From Alviniconcha marisindica (lineage: Eukaryota > Mollusca > Gastropoda > Provannidae), in the NCBI GenBank assembly GCA_018857735.1, contig JABMCL010002470.1, positions 397,501 through 461,500 of the forward strand: DNA of 64,000 nucleotides, given 5' to 3'. The notes under the pieces were generated by a model, which saw only the letters and a program-made list of their open reading frames with translations, searched no databases and was not told the origin of the DNA. Positions 13,526 to 22,784 of the stretch are shown one piece after another; the stretch's first letter is position 1; each line of letters begins with the position of its first letter. Made by a program: the position numbers and the translations under genes.

Positions 13526-14027
13526 TGAATTGTGATGTATTGAAGTGTTATGGTGTTGTGGTGGGTTTAGTTGTCATTGAATCTTGAACATGTACATTTG
13601 AAGAATGTATAAGCGTTGATTTCCTGTTCGAGTTAGGCACACAAAGTACCCATTATTATTAAATCATATAGATGTATATGTATGCATTGTGTTTGTGCAG
13701 CAAACGCAGGAGGAATGGCGCTGGGTGTTTTTCCTGGCAGCTCTCATCTTCGTACTTGGATTCATCTTCTTCCTCATTTTCGGCAGCGGTGAAATTGAAC
13801 CCTGGGCTGTGGAGCTGGAGGAATTTGAAATCAGCACTGACAATGAAAAGCCTTCACCGCTGACTCAGGAGATGGCTGAGCTGGATGGTGTGAAGGAAAT
13901 GAGAAATGGTACTGCAGTGATTAACAACGGCTCATCGCATCAGCTGGAAGAAGAGGGGCTACTCACAGCGAGCACACTAGGGAAGGAAAAAGAGGAACTG
14001 GGGGTGGGGGGGTATGTGACTGCGTGA
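956..14027 (+). CDS. SLC17-family anion transporter gene (sialin-like), 3' part
   Basis: Spliced gene with six recognisable coding exons (956-1189, 5057-5240, 8779-8937, 9835-9967, 12028-12272, 13701-14027). The joined product matches the major facilitator family SLC17 from the second membrane helix to the C-terminus: a SQGLVLGSIFWGY helix, the RYGGKR loop, WAPPLE, the GISNTLATVPG helix and a final QEEWRWVFF helix. Family members are sialin, the vesicular glutamate and nucleotide transporters and type I phosphate cotransporters; they move organic anions across lysosomal, vesicular or plasma membranes. Which anion this one moves cannot be read from the sequence. Exon phases agree at every junction except across a missing exon expected between 5240 and 8779. 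The N-terminal exons lie upstream of the window. Introns are crowded with minisatellites. Sialin is the closest type by eye, but subfamily assignment is unsure. Confidence 0.88.
1319..1467. repeat. Compound microsatellite (TA)n, (ACACA)n, (CA)n
   Basis: TA dinucleotides, then a pure CACAA pentamer run (about 1344-1381), then CA/CGCA. Confidence 0.95.
1600..1636. repeat. Poly-C tract
   Basis: C homopolymer with few interruptions; length is unreliable in assemblies. Confidence 0.9.
1813..2125 (+). mobile_element. tRNA-derived SINE, family B
   Basis: Head with an A-box-like CAGCTCAGCTGGTAGTGC and a B box GGTTCGATTCCCC, then a body (AGAATCAACCTTCAGTGTAG, GGCCGCCATACCACTG) and an (ACAACA) tail. 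A reverse copy of the same body is at about 18690-18985. Confidence 0.6.
2245..2345 (-). mobile_element. Fragment of SINE family C (3' end)
   Basis: On the - strand it reads TATCACCCTGATATAACCAT, then GCCTGGGCATAAAACACCAA, then GTTGCTTGC. Related ends occur at 11550-11605 and 25195-25335. Confidence 0.5.
2690..3112. repeat. Convergent (GT)n / (CA)n microsatellites
   Basis: A GT tract (2690-2846) is followed after about 50 bases by CA tracts (2900-3112), so the two can pair as a long inverted repeat. Confidence 0.95.
3113..3695. other. SLC17 intron sequence
   Basis: Unique-looking AT-rich intron sequence; nothing recognised. Confidence 0.5.
3699..4024. repeat. (GT)n and (GA)n microsatellites
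   Basis: GT then GA at 3699-3800, and a long GA tract at 3958-4024. Confidence 0.95.
4025..5056 (+). repeat. Degenerate tandem array before SLC17 exon B
   Basis: Repeated GATTGTTGCTGATTGTTAC, then TGTAGTTGCTGACAGAG, with variable spacing. The last copy runs into the true acceptor (GTTGCTGTCACAG), so units resemble the 3' splice site. The array is too degenerate to count copies by eye. Confidence 0.75.
5057..5240 (+). CDS. SLC17 exon B: WAPPLE motif and helix 5
   Basis: Acceptor GTCACAG before 5057, donor GTGAGC at 5241; 184 nt, entering in phase 0 and leaving one base of a split glycine codon. It encodes GCISPALHALWGQWAPPLES and then a helix ending GGWPSVFYVMG, the strongest SLC17 signature in the window. 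The family usually has WAPPLERS; here the arginine is serine. Confidence 0.9.
5241..5655. repeat. (CA)n-rich intron segment
   Basis: Begins at the exon B donor; imperfect CACG/CATG repeats to about 5600, then a short poly-C. Confidence 0.9.
5819..6935. repeat. 42-bp minisatellite in SLC17 intron
   Basis: About 26 copies of a 42-bp unit (GTAGTGACTTGCAGTCCCAT, then GTTACTTCTTCTGCATTAGTAG in two parts). Being a multiple of three it creates long open frames on both strands, which are not genes. The expected exon C of the transporter was not found before or after it. Confidence 0.95.
7182..7350. repeat. Poly-C tract and imperfect inverted repeats
   Basis: C run 7182-7204, then AATCTGATTTTTGA (about 7210) paired with TCAAAAATCAGATC (about 7256), and ATTATTATGTGTG (about 7283) opposed to CACATAATAGTGAG (about 7350). 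Possibly a decayed inverted-repeat element. Confidence 0.55.
7520..8778 (+). repeat. 52-bp minisatellite made of the SLC17 exon D splice acceptor
   Basis: About 24 copies of a 52-bp unit: TACAGGAACTGTATTGTTTC, then TGATCTTTATGTTCAG, then AAGCATCGTCAGC. The last unit is the real acceptor of exon D, whose first 15 bases equal the unit's AAGCATCGTCAGCGC. Most copies keep a pyrimidine-rich tract ending in CAG. Confidence 0.93.
8779..8937 (+). CDS. SLC17 exon D: central loop end and helix 7
   Basis: 53 codons in phase 0, starting KHRQRSTPWLKVL and ending LREVLFFDIKA, donor GTGAGT at 8938. It matches the sialin stretch PW-x-x-IL-x-S-x-P-x-WA through N-W-x-x-YT-x-LT-x-x-PTY. The acceptor TTTATGTTCAG and the first 15 exon bases are the last unit of a 52-bp minisatellite, so the exact start is ambiguous; a second AG at 8790 would remove four residues. 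Confidence 0.82.
8945..9640 (+). repeat. 32-bp minisatellite between SLC17 exons D and E
   Basis: About 20 copies of ATTGTTATCTGCATTGTCCT plus GATTATGGGGTG. It starts seven bases after the exon D donor. The unit GACTGTTATCTGCATTG at 9617-9633 is identical to the start of exon E at 9839-9855. Confidence 0.9.
9650..9712 (+). mobile_element. 3' tail of a retroelement, (TTGTA)n end
   Basis: AAGGCAAATTTTCCTACAC, then GACAATAAAGTTGTATTG, then TATTG repeats. A related tail is at 25245-25300. It looks like the 3' end of a non-LTR element; family unknown. Confidence 0.5.
9835..9967 (+). CDS. SLC17 exon E: helix 8
   Basis: Acceptor TTTTTTTCAG before 9835, donor GTATGA at 9968; 133 nt, phase 0 in and one base out. 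It encodes NGLLSALPYICFWFVINVSG, then QIADVIRRKQLLNTTSTRKL and FNFLG, matching the sialin NGFLSSLPYLG...SGQAAD...R-x-x-F-x-x-x-G block. Confidence 0.9.
10055..10980. repeat. 34-bp minisatellite after SLC17 exon E
   Basis: About 25 copies of ACACAGAAAACTGGATAAGT plus GTTCTGATATGAGG, interrupted at about 10520-10575. No resemblance to the flanking exon was seen. Confidence 0.93.
11225..11256. repeat. Poly-C tract
   Basis: Nearly pure C homopolymer. Confidence 0.9.
11395..11605 (+). mobile_element. SINE family C copy
   Basis: Contains ACTCACATGCCAGGTGAGAG, TCACCCTGATATAACTGTAC, and GACTGGGCATAAAACATCAA followed by GTTACTTACTT. The same modules occur at 24945-25335 and in part at 55290-55400. 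Confidence 0.55.
11640..11920. repeat. Tandem duplication with (CA)n
   Basis: Two copies of CCCTAATAAACCTATGGTTT, CTGTGGACATAAAGCAACAC (11690 and 11825) alternate with CA tracts. Confidence 0.85.
12028..12272 (+). CDS. SLC17 exon F: helices 9-11
   Basis: 245 nt. Acceptor TTTTCCAG before 12028 is preferred over a second AG at 12033 because it completes the split glycine codon and gives the family spacing FLG-x-x-x-PA. It encodes GSVVPAGLL, a helix, YINFADLSPRHAGVLYGISN and TLATVPGFVAPIVIG, ending THN in phase 0 at donor GTAAGT. The D-x-x-P-x-x-AG-x-x-x-GI-x-NT-x-AT-x-PG pattern is diagnostic of SLC17. Confidence 0.92.
12273..12790 (+). repeat. Tandem copies of the SLC17 exon F end and donor
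   Basis: Five or six degenerate units of about 85 bp. Each repeats parts of CCTTGGCTACAGTGCCTGG, GATCGGTGTGATCACTC and the donor region GTAAGTCATTTGTCATCA. The clearest copies are 12297-12372 and 12601-12690. They are not intact exons. Confidence 0.85.
13446..13525. repeat. (GT)n microsatellite
   Basis: GT dinucleotides with GG interruptions, in the last SLC17 intron. Confidence 0.95.
13701..14027 (+). CDS. SLC17 last coding exon: helix 12 and cytoplasmic tail
   Basis: Acceptor TTTGTGCAG before 13701; 108 codons to TGA. QTQEEWRWVFFLAALIFVLG is the last helix, followed by FGSGEIEPWA, the usual SLC17 end of the conserved domain. The roughly 70-residue tail is acidic and polar. It contains EEEGLL, which fits the [DE]xxxL[LI] acidic dileucine sorting signal and would suit a lysosomal or endosomal transporter (inference). 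Sialin itself carries its dileucine signal at the N-terminus. Confidence 0.9.
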   Translation, partial: QTQEEWRWVFFLAALIFVLGFIFFLIFGSGEIEPWAVELEEFEISTDNEKPSPLTQEMAELDGVKEMRNGTAVINNGSSHQLEEEGLLTASTLGKEKEELGVGGYVTA

Positions 14028-15679
14028 ATGGACCATTCTCAAGAGTATTGATGAGGGAGGTCATGTCACATTCTGAAATCAAAAGCAAGATTTGGGACAG
14101 CATTGACCCGGGGTTGTGCTTAATGACCGCACAGCAGGTCACAATTAAGATTGATTTCATTCTGAACTCCACTCATTTTGAACTGTGGTCCTTTGTCTCT
14201 CAGAATCTTGATTAATTTCTCCTTTTTCCTCTTGCTCAACAAATGGTATCTTTGAAAAAGTAGTTGTTATCCTTAGAATTAAAAAAAAATGAAGTGAAGC
14301 AGTATGTTCTCAGCAGTACTGATATGTATGTGATTTATAGGTGTTCATTGGCCTTAATGGTTGCTCAGCCATTTGGCTTTGTTGTTGATCACTTTTATAT
14401 ACTATATTCTCCGCTCTTGAGCAGACTCACTGCACTCTTATTGTATGCAATTTTGAATGAGTGACTATCTGATATAGCGCATTTTTGAATATCCACCGAA
14501 GTTGTATACTTACAGCACTACTTAGTTGTTACATGGTTGGTGCCATGTAAAACTGCTGCCATCTTGGTGCATATTCTGTGTACACCATACACCAGTTTAC
14601 AGTGTCACTTCATTCCAAGGCACACACAGACCTTTGATCTCTTGACATGCTGTGACCAGTGACTCCAGGTCAATACTGTCGCCAATTTCGCTTTTGATTT
14701 CATGTCCTGCTGTGCCCTATTTGATGATGAATGGTCCATGGTTGAAGAGAGAATGGCCCTGTAGATAGCATGAAGGACTGGGTGGAACCAGTTGAGCTCA
14801 AACCTTTGATCAGTGAGCATCACAGGTTTGCTCTGATGAACTTTAAGATTTTTGAAAAACTGGACACAAAGTGCCTAAAACTTGGCACAGGGAGAGATTT
14901 TTAAATATGTCACTTCTTTATCCAATAAATTCTGCATTTTGTGTCTGGTTGGTTGATTCAGTTTCGAGTCAGTGAAGTGGGAACACAGCCACGAGTCTTC
15001 CAGGTTCCATCTCTCACATGTCTGATGGTCGAGAATAGTGATACCAGCTGCACGTGCCTTGTAAACATTTGTTTGCAGAGAAATGTTGTCTGCATCAATG
15101 TCAGCTTGTATAGCACAGTTCAACTCCATGAATACAGCCACACGCTTTTTGTGTTTGGTGAAGAAAAAGGGAGGGTGGGAGAAGGGATAAATGGGTGGGG
15201 TGGGGTGGGGTGAACTGTGAGGATAGGGATGCTGGGGAACTGTGGGAAAAGAGGTCCAGTGAAGGGATTGAGGAGGCTAGTACAAGGATACAAGGACGTT
15301 TATTCACCAGTGATGTTAAAATGTGCACAGGAATTTGCCAGTGGGTTGGAAACAAATATGATTTCAGCTGCTGCCCAAAAGATGGAATATGTCTTCTGCA
15401 TTTTGGAGTAAAGCAAAGGAAACAGAATGCTGACCTTAATCCCTGACCACCATAAATGTCCAGTGCATGGTTTCAGTGGCGGGTGCCGAGATTACAATGT
15501 CATTAAAATTGAGAATTATTTGTCAACGCATGTATTCAACCTGCATTTGCCATATTGTTTTTTTGTTTTTTTTTATACTTGTTGACTAATCCCTTGTTTT
15601 ATGATGACAAAATTTACTGTATGCAGTAATCCTCTAAGGAAGCACTCCCTTACTACATGTCTGGTGAAGACACAGCAAT
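14028..15679 (+). other. Presumed SLC17 3' UTR and downstream sequence
   Basis: No coding exon or repeat recognised; contains the candidate polyadenylation hexamer. Confidence 0.4.
14924..14929 (+). promoter_or_regulatory. Candidate polyadenylation signal of the SLC17 gene
   Basis: AATAAA about 900 bases after the SLC17 stop codon. It is an early canonical hexamer in the downstream region; no transcript evidence is available, and later hexamers exist (for example near 20290). Confidence 0.3.
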
Positions 15680-15927
15680 TTAACCCTTTCACTGCCATGC
15701 TTGCCAGTGTGTCACTTGGAAAATGACCAACAAAGGTGCTAAATTTGAAATCATGCAGGCTCCCCCCCCCCCCCCCATTTTGCATGAGCAAGTGAAAGGA
15801 CTTCTAGCAAAATGCACAGTGTTGAAAGTAGATTTATTATAGGACCATCAAATATATTGTTTTCAGGCATGTATGGGTGCACTTTTCAGCCCAGAAATTT
15901 TACAGGTTGGGGCAGTGAAGGGGTTAA
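15680..15927. mobile_element. TTAA-flanked MITE, copy 1
   Basis: Bounded by TTAA on both sides, with inverted ends CCCTTTCACTGCC and GGCAGTGAAGGGG. The interior shares CAGCCCAGAAATTTTACAGG with the copy at 57823-58054. TTAA target and CCC-type ends suggest a piggyBac-mobilised MITE. A poly-C run (15763-15777) interrupts it. Confidence 0.75.
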
Positions 15928-16207
15928 AAATAATAATAGTAATAAGTAATCTTTTACATGCCATTTCTCCAATGGAGGACATAGCCCATTACATGAAAAC
16001 GAAAACAACGAATCATAGTCATTGTGATTTTTTTTTTTTTTAAATTCTATGTACACTTTTCTTGTAGTTTTTGTTCTCTTAAAGGCCATGTTTTTCATGT
16101 TCATGGTAGCCATCATGCAGCCACCCCCCTTCCTCCCACCTGGTAATTCCAGGAGCATATTGATAAAACCAGGTGGGGAGCTGGTCATCACAAGCCACTG
16201 CCTTTAC

Positions 16208-16314
16208 TCTGTGTGTGTGTGTGTGTGTGTGTGTTGTGTTGTGTTGTGTTGTGTTGTGTTGTGTTGTGTTGTGTTGTGTGTGTGCGTGTGTGTGTGTGTG
16301 TGTGTGTGAAAGAG

Positions 16315-16346
<32 letters not shown>

Positions 16347-16395
16347 TGTGTGTGTATGCGAGAGAGAGAGAGAGGGAGAGAGAGAGGGAGAGTGT

Positions 16396-16434
<39 letters not shown>

Positions 16435-16472
16435 TTGTGGTGTGTGTTTGTTGTGGTGTGTGTGTGTGTGTG
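16208..16472. repeat. Compound microsatellite (GT)n, (GTGTT)n, (GA)n
   Basis: Includes a perfect GTGTT pentamer run at about 16233-16277. Confidence 0.95.
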
Positions 16473-17204
16473 AGCTCTCAGGGTGCAAGAACTTGCCAAC
16501 AACCTTAACTTTCCCTACAGCTCAACCCAAGTTAAAAGTTTAGAAGAGGGATGGGAAGAGTGAGGGAAAGTGAGGAAAACAAAAATCCCTCACTCTCCCC
16601 GCCCCCTCCCACCCCCACCCCAGCCTTTAAGAAAAATTTCTGCTAAGAACTAGAACTGATATGATTATACTGGCAGGTTTGTTTTACAGGACTTCTGCTG
16701 TATTTGGTACTACTTTTGGTGGTGTACACACAGTTGCATAGTTTGCATTACTTTTGGCAGTGAACGCGCAAGTGTGTATTTTGTACTACTTTTGGTGGCG
16801 AACATGCTGTCGTGCATTTTGTGCCACTGTTGGCAGTGAACACACAATTGTGTATTGTGTTAGCATTTTGTCTTGCCATTGGCCCAAGTGTCAGTTTGTC
16901 GTGCCAGGTGCCAAGCTGAAGACTTTCTGGCAGTCTTCCTTATGCTGGTTTTGTGATCCCATGTGACATTTGGCCTTCTCAGTCTGACACCTTTCAGTCT
17001 TTCAGACAGTCTTCAGCATGCACTAGACAGTCCACCATGCTACCAAACTGATGCTATAACTTTGTTGTTGTTGCTTACTTCTAATATTAACAGCACATTT
17101 GGAACTGTGCAGTGTCACATTGTTGCCGATTCTCACATTCAAAAGAAGGTTGCATAAAGTGATGTACGTCTTTGGCTTATGGCCAATCAGTTTGTTTTAA
17201 AATT
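16473..17204. other. Intergenic sequence
   Basis: AT-rich, with a loose repeat of TTTTGGTGGTGAAC-like words at 16690-16870; no gene seen. Confidence 0.4.
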
Positions 17205-17495
17205 GATATTTCTTTTGGCGGCCAGTCAGTTTGTATTAAAATTAATGTGTTTCTTTTGGTGGCCTGTCAGTTTGTTTTAAAATTGACGTGTTTCTTTTGG
17301 CGGCCAGTCAGTTTGTTTTAAAATTGATGTGTTTCTTTTGGCGGCCAGTCAGTTTGTTTTAAAATTGATGTTTCTTTTGATGGCCAGTCAGTTTGTTTTA
17401 AAATTGATGTGTTTCTTTTAGCAGCCAGTCAGTTTGTTTTAAAATTGATGTTTTTGTTTCATTTTCTTTGAGGCAGGTCAATTTGTTTTAAAATT
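17205..17495. repeat. About 41-bp minisatellite
   Basis: Seven copies of GCGGCCAGTCAGTTTGTTTT plus AAAATTGATGTGTTTCTTTTG. Confidence 0.9.
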
Positions 17496-17609
17496 GATGT
17501 TTTTTTTCTTTTTTTCTTTATATAGTTCAGCATACGCTTTTATTGCATTGGTCTGTCTGGTTAGTTTTGTGTTGCTGTTAGGTGTTTTTAGTTTGACAGT
17601 ACATTTTAC

Positions 17610-17704
17610 TGTGTGTGTGTGCGAGAGAGTGAGAATGTGTGTATGCATGTGTGCACAAGTGTGTGCATATGCATGCATGCATGTGTGCGTGCGTGCGTGT
17701 GTGC

Positions 17705-17742
<38 letters not shown>
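17610..17742. repeat. (GT)n/(GCAT)n/(GA)n microsatellite
   Basis: Imperfect GT/GCAT ending in a pure GA tract. Confidence 0.93.
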
Positions 17743-17743
<1 letters not shown>

Positions 17744-18689
17744 AATGCCAAGTGTGTGTTTAATTGTCAGTTGTTGGCTGATGTTTACAGAACAGTGGTG
17801 CAAAATATTCATGTCTGCTTCTCCAGAAGGAGTTCAGTATAGTTGCCATGGATTTACTTTTAAAATACTTACAAGTTACATTCAGTGTGATATTTTCTTT
17901 TTGATGAAAAAATACTCCAAATTAGTTGGAAAGCTTGACTGAACAAAAGAGAGAACTGCTAGTCAGCTCTCATAAATACTCTAAAATCTGATGCAGTAAT
18001 GTACCAGGAAACATTGTCTCAAAAATGGATATATAACGTATTATTTGCCTTGCGCATTGCAGTGGATAGCATTGTGTGATCTTGTGATTTGCATTCTAAT
18101 GATACGTTTAATTCCTTGTGAATAAGCCTGTAGAATGCAGATAAAACAGTTCATAGTTGTTGTTTTTTGCATTTTGGGAAATATATTCAAGGGTGAAAGT
18201 TTTTGACATCCATTCTCAAATCTGTATATTTGAGCTGTTGATCAGATGTATTGAATCTCAAGGTAATTGATTCGGTCCTGGAAGAAGAGTTATAAAAGCA
18301 CTGTACTTCAGTCATACTGTTTTGGACTGCAAGACAGTACAGCATGGAGAGTATTTTTTTCTTTTTTTGATGGGGGGAGTGGGGGGGCCGTTGTTGGTGG
18401 GAGGATGGATGCTCCTGTGACAAACAAAACTGGCACAGTTCATCTCCCCAGAAAACTTGTGAATCTGGACATATTCACTTAGAAGGCAAAGAAGTTAAAT
18501 TATAACAAGGTTCCACTGCATTTTTTTGAAAACTGATTTTCACCCATGTGCATATTTTATACCATAGCACTGATGTTTCTATGGGTACATTTGGTGACAG
18601 CCTTGAATCTGGTGTTGTTGTTTTTGGGCGGGGAGGGTGTATGAATTAACGTTGACTAATTTCATCATAACTTTGTTAATCTCTTGCGG
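17743..18689. other. Intergenic sequence
   Basis: No gene or clear repeat recognised; short poly-G at about 18364-18386. Confidence 0.4.
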
Positions 18690-18985
18690 AAAACGTGGGT
18701 CATCCTACCAGGATAACTATTACAGCTGCAAGAATGGCACTACTCATTCCTGCTAGTATGCTGTTGTCATGCGTCAATGGTATGGCTGCCAGTGTTGTTG
18801 TTTTTTAACATGGGCGCAGATGTTGATGCATGCAGTTGGGGATGTATGAACATCAGAAGAGAGTCTGCACTGAAAGTTGACCTTGGGAGAAACAAAACTT
18901 TGCTACACTGGAGGATCAAACCTACATCAGTATTGTGCCTGGTTTTGGGTACAGTGTCTTGCCACCTAAGCTGTCGCATTGTGAA
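18690..18985 (-). mobile_element. tRNA-derived SINE, family B, reverse copy
   Basis: On the - strand: B box GTAGGTTTGATCCTCC (18910-18925), then AAGGTCAACTTTCAGTGCAG, GGCAGCCATACCATTG and a CTGTAATAGTTATCCTGGTA end. Module order matches the copy at 1813-2125. Confidence 0.55.
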
Positions 18986-20130
18986 GGTACTCTCATTGCT
19001 ATCATGCCAAGCAGAACTGTGTGTAGTGTGCGACAGCCCATGGAAAACCAATCGTGTTTGCTCTGTGTTGTTACACTGATAGTGCAAGGTGCCCACAACG
19101 ATCAATACATTGAGATTAAAACTTTATTGGACTCAGTTGGTCACTGACACTGTGATTCACGTACTCTTTTTATTGTGGTAATAGTGAAAAGAATTAGTTT
19201 GTTTATTAAAATGCAAGAACAAACGATTTTCATTATTACCACATTTATAACTGCACCTACGCAGGGATGCAGGAAAGTTGAGAGTCAGTGGAAATATTTA
19301 TTTACTGATCCATGTACGACTACGGGTCAAGAACTTTGTTATTATTATCATTATTATTATTATTATTATTGGTGCATGCGTTGGTCACAGTAGTATTTTG
19401 TCAATCTACACACTAACATTGTAATTCTACCAGTGAAAAAAGAAAGCAAGAAAGTTAAAATTATTCTCAGCAGAATAGCTTTACCTGGTTTTAACGTAAA
19501 TTCAGCAAGAGCTGCACATTTTCCAGTATGTTTGCCTTTATACAGAAAATCTTTTGTGCTAGATACAAAGGATTGCACCTATTACAATTTTGTTTTCTGG
19601 AAATATTGCATGTTTTTTTTTCTTCCCCTAAGCTACTCTCATTGTTCTCATACAGAATAGTTATATGTAAAATCTGCTCAAATGGCTTATTGGTTATTTA
19701 AAGGATAATTAATATGCAACTTTTGGCAGTGGGTTTATTTTGAGACGTTTTCTTCTTTACACGTGTTCCGCCCTTTTTCATGCTGCAAGGAGCCTATTGA
19801 CGAAACCAAGTAATGAATGGTGGACATGTATATATATATATATCTTATAGATGCTTTGCAGCTATATCAATATATGTGTCTGTGTGCATTTGTGCATGCA
19901 CTGAAGTTGATGTGGTCCTCTGTCACTTGAAATACATTTTAACATCATATCCGTATCAAAACTGGCTTTGAGCATTGAGAATATGATAGAATAGATTCCA
20001 TCCAATGTAAATAAAAATGTCACAGAAGCCATTGTGATCAGATAACAACTCAGGTAATACAAGTTCATCAGTTATTTTACATTCTTCCTAGCAACTCTAC
20101 CCCCATTCTGTGAAATTGGTATAGCCCTAT
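18986..20130. other. Intergenic sequence
   Basis: AT-rich; a short (ATT)n at 19338-19371 and (TA)n at about 19830. No gene recognised. Confidence 0.4.
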
Positions 20131-20189
20131 TGCAGCACGTTTTGTCACCACAGCATGTTTTGTCACCAACGAAGTGGTGACAAATCGTG

Positions 20190-20233
<44 letters not shown>

Positions 20234-20240
20234 ATCAGAC
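20131..20240. repeat. Small GTGACAAAA palindrome cluster and (GT)n
   Basis: TTTTGTCACC occurs twice and is opposed by GGTGACAAA (20131-20185), starting with TGCAGCACG; followed by (GT)n and (GA)n. Confidence 0.65.
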
Positions 20241-20637
20241 AGTGAATGAGTGGGAGGGAGAGAGAGTGATAGTAATGAACAGTATGTATAAAGTCAATAA
20301 AGAACAACAAAACAATGTACAGTGATTAACATTTTCAGCACCAGTGGTGTGCATGTCATTGAATTTCAGAAGCTGTATATCATCTTTTCTCTGCAGAATG
20401 CTCACAGATCTTTGGAAAACGTTATGAATCCATTGAATAATAAACAAATGATGCTGCTTTGATTTTCATCGCTTCGTGACTATGTCACTGATGTTGTGTT
20501 ACAAAGTGCCACACCCCTTTTGGGTTAAATAGCAGATATTTGAGAATAAGATGACAGCCAGCATTTTGAGGGAAAAAGAGAACTTTTGTGTGTTTCCACT
20601 TCGAATCGGCCAACTTCAATTAGGAACTGACTTTCTA

Positions 20638-20757
20638 CTTTACTTCTGATGCCAGTGTACGGTGAAAGCGGCAAGGCCGATATGGTGAAGGAACCTACTT
20701 TACTTCTGATGCCAGTGTACGGTGAAAGCAGCAAGGCCGATATGGTGAAGGAACCTC
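20638..20757. repeat. 62-bp direct duplication
   Basis: Two adjacent near-identical copies of CTTCTGATGCCAGTGTACGG, TGAAAGC, then GGCCGATATGGTGAAGGAAC. Confidence 0.93.
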
Positions 20758-20967
20758 CTACAATAAAAGAAAAGATATTGGTGGGTTTTTACTGTCAGCA
20801 GAAGGATCAAAGTTGATTGGGGTCGGGAGTGATGAGCAAAGTAAGTTTGACAACAATGATTACATGGCCTGAGAGCAGCTGGGCAAATAATAATTAACAA
20901 TACTGACAACCTGTCAGGTGCATATTATGCTACTGTGGATGTGCTGATTTTGATTTTTTTTGGTGGT

Positions 20968-21003
20968 GATTTTTTTTGGGGGGGGGGGGGGGGGGGGGGG
21001 GGC
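20968..21003. repeat. Poly-G tract
   Basis: G homopolymer after a T-rich stretch; possible quadruplex former. Confidence 0.93.
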
Positions 21004-21378
21004 AGAATATTTCATTGTACAGCACCCATGCTGTACAATGCAATATTCGGACCAAAAACAAACAAAAAAACAAAGCCATTAACAAAAATCACCACATCCA
21101 CATTTTCTTTCAATCTCATTAAACCATACCAAGCATTTCATTAAACATATCTACATGACGTACACAACACATAATCACTCAGTCTCTAAATAATCATATC
21201 TGACACAGCTCATAGAGCTACAAGCAGCATTAGCCTTGTCTACTCAAAGCAATACAGAATTTCAGTTGAACACTGACTGACCCCGGGATAAAAAATAATT
21301 AAAAACATGTGTGTGCGCGTGCGCACACACACACACATTGGAGGGAAGAGGAAAGACAGACTATGGAGGTACTGGTGA

Positions 21379-21537
21379 AGGAGTGACAAATCATGCAGCA
21401 AGTGAACCTTTTGGCATGTTTTGTCACCACATGGTGACAAAACATGCTGGGGTGACAAAACATGCTGGCAATGCATCAACCAACATGTTTTGTCACCTTG
21501 GTGACAAAACCTGCCACGGTGACAAAACCTGCTGCAA
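21379..21537. mobile_element. GTGACAAAAC palindrome-cluster element
   Basis: Repeated CATGTTTTGTCACC and GGTGACAAAACATGCTG in both orientations, including the palindrome TTTTGTCACCTTGGTGACAAAA broken only by two central base pairs. It ends CCTGCTGCA, complementary in style to TGCAGCA at its start and at 20131. Confidence 0.65.
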
Positions 21538-21714
21538 CAACCCTCCCTCCTGCCTATATATACAGCACACACACGCACCTCTGGCTTCAATAGTCTATAT
21601 ATATATATGCAAGTTATTACTAATCACACATTTTATTGATCAAGGTGATGATTCACAATTTATATAGTCAGTTATAAAATCTGTTGTATGATAGAACATG
21701 TAAACTAGGACACT

Positions 21715-21900
21715 TATCAGCTTTTAGTTCTGCATCTCATTTTTCACTGTTTGTCATTTTATAGCTTGATAAAGGGGATTACCCCAAAAATTTGCATGTT
21801 GTGTTTTGTCCTCATAAATAGTGTTCTTTCACTTTTGTGTGTTTGGATCTTGGATCTTATTTTAGAACATTAGTAGTCATTCTTGTTTCAGATTATTAAA
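21715..21900 (+). repeat. Dispersed repeat related to the inverted repeat at 63277-63790
   Basis: Shares GCATCTCATTTTTCACTG, AGGGGATTACCCC, TGTGTTTGGATCTTG and TTTTAGAAC with the right arm at 63541-63790, in the same order. Confidence 0.7.
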
Positions 21901-22530
21901 AAAATATTTTTAAAAAGTTTGTTTTTGTTTTGTACATAACATATATTCATTCAACATGCTTGAATGCACACGTTTGCATACCATATATTCATCCAACTGA
22001 CTGACTGGATGTACATGCGTACGCAAACATGGATGGATTTAAATAACATGCCTTAAATCTGCATGTTGCTAAAAATAAAACTTGTGCAAAAGGGGTCTTT
22101 GAATGCTTCCTGCTTGTTCACTGTGAGTGTGTGTATTCAGTTATAATTATGAATAAATAAAAGATGATGAAACTGATCATTTAAAATAAATAAAAAAGAA
22201 GCTTGTTTTCAGCATTTTTGAGGACTGCAACTATTGGTTGATGATTTTTTTTAAAACAAAACAAGATGATACCAGACCACTCCCCCATCATCCCACCTTC
22301 ATTCGGGTAGGGATGGAGGAAACGGGGTGGGAAGGGGGGAGGGGGATAAGAAGAAACTAAAACAAAATCATTTTGAAAATTTATTTGTGTCTCCTCCAAT
22401 GTGGAATAGATGGCCATATAATGCATTAAAGAACTTATTGCACAATGAATGACACAGCACATTTGATATAACATAACTATAGCTTACTGTACAGGTACTG
22501 CATTTGAATCACAACATTCCATCACAGGTG
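21901..22530. other. Intergenic sequence
   Basis: Nothing coding recognised. Contains (AATAA)-rich and GGGGGAGG-rich pieces. Confidence 0.4.
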
Positions 22531-22534
22531 GAAC

Positions 22535-22740
22535 AACGGCCGTTTTCTCAACCTTGACCATCAAACGGTGGAACGCATCCTGGGCTGACACCCTCTCCAC
22601 CCCAAAAGCTGCAGGAGCTGATGGCTGGGTGGAGGCTGACAGTACCCCTTGTTTGTTAGACTTCTTTAACTCGAGAGTCGCCTCCGGAGCGGTTCTGGTG
22701 GGGATTGAGATCCCAGGAGGAGGAAACTCTGCCTAATACC
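22535..22740 (+). other. GC-richer island of unknown nature
   Basis: A 60-codon open stretch (ADTLSTPKAAGADGWVEAD, VLVGIEIPGGGNSA) stands out in base composition from the AT-rich surroundings. No family recognised and no good splice context; it could be a decayed element or exon relic. Confidence 0.25.
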
Positions 22741-22784
22741 ACACTGTCACCACTAGAATGATTTTAGCATTGGGATGGGCAGTG

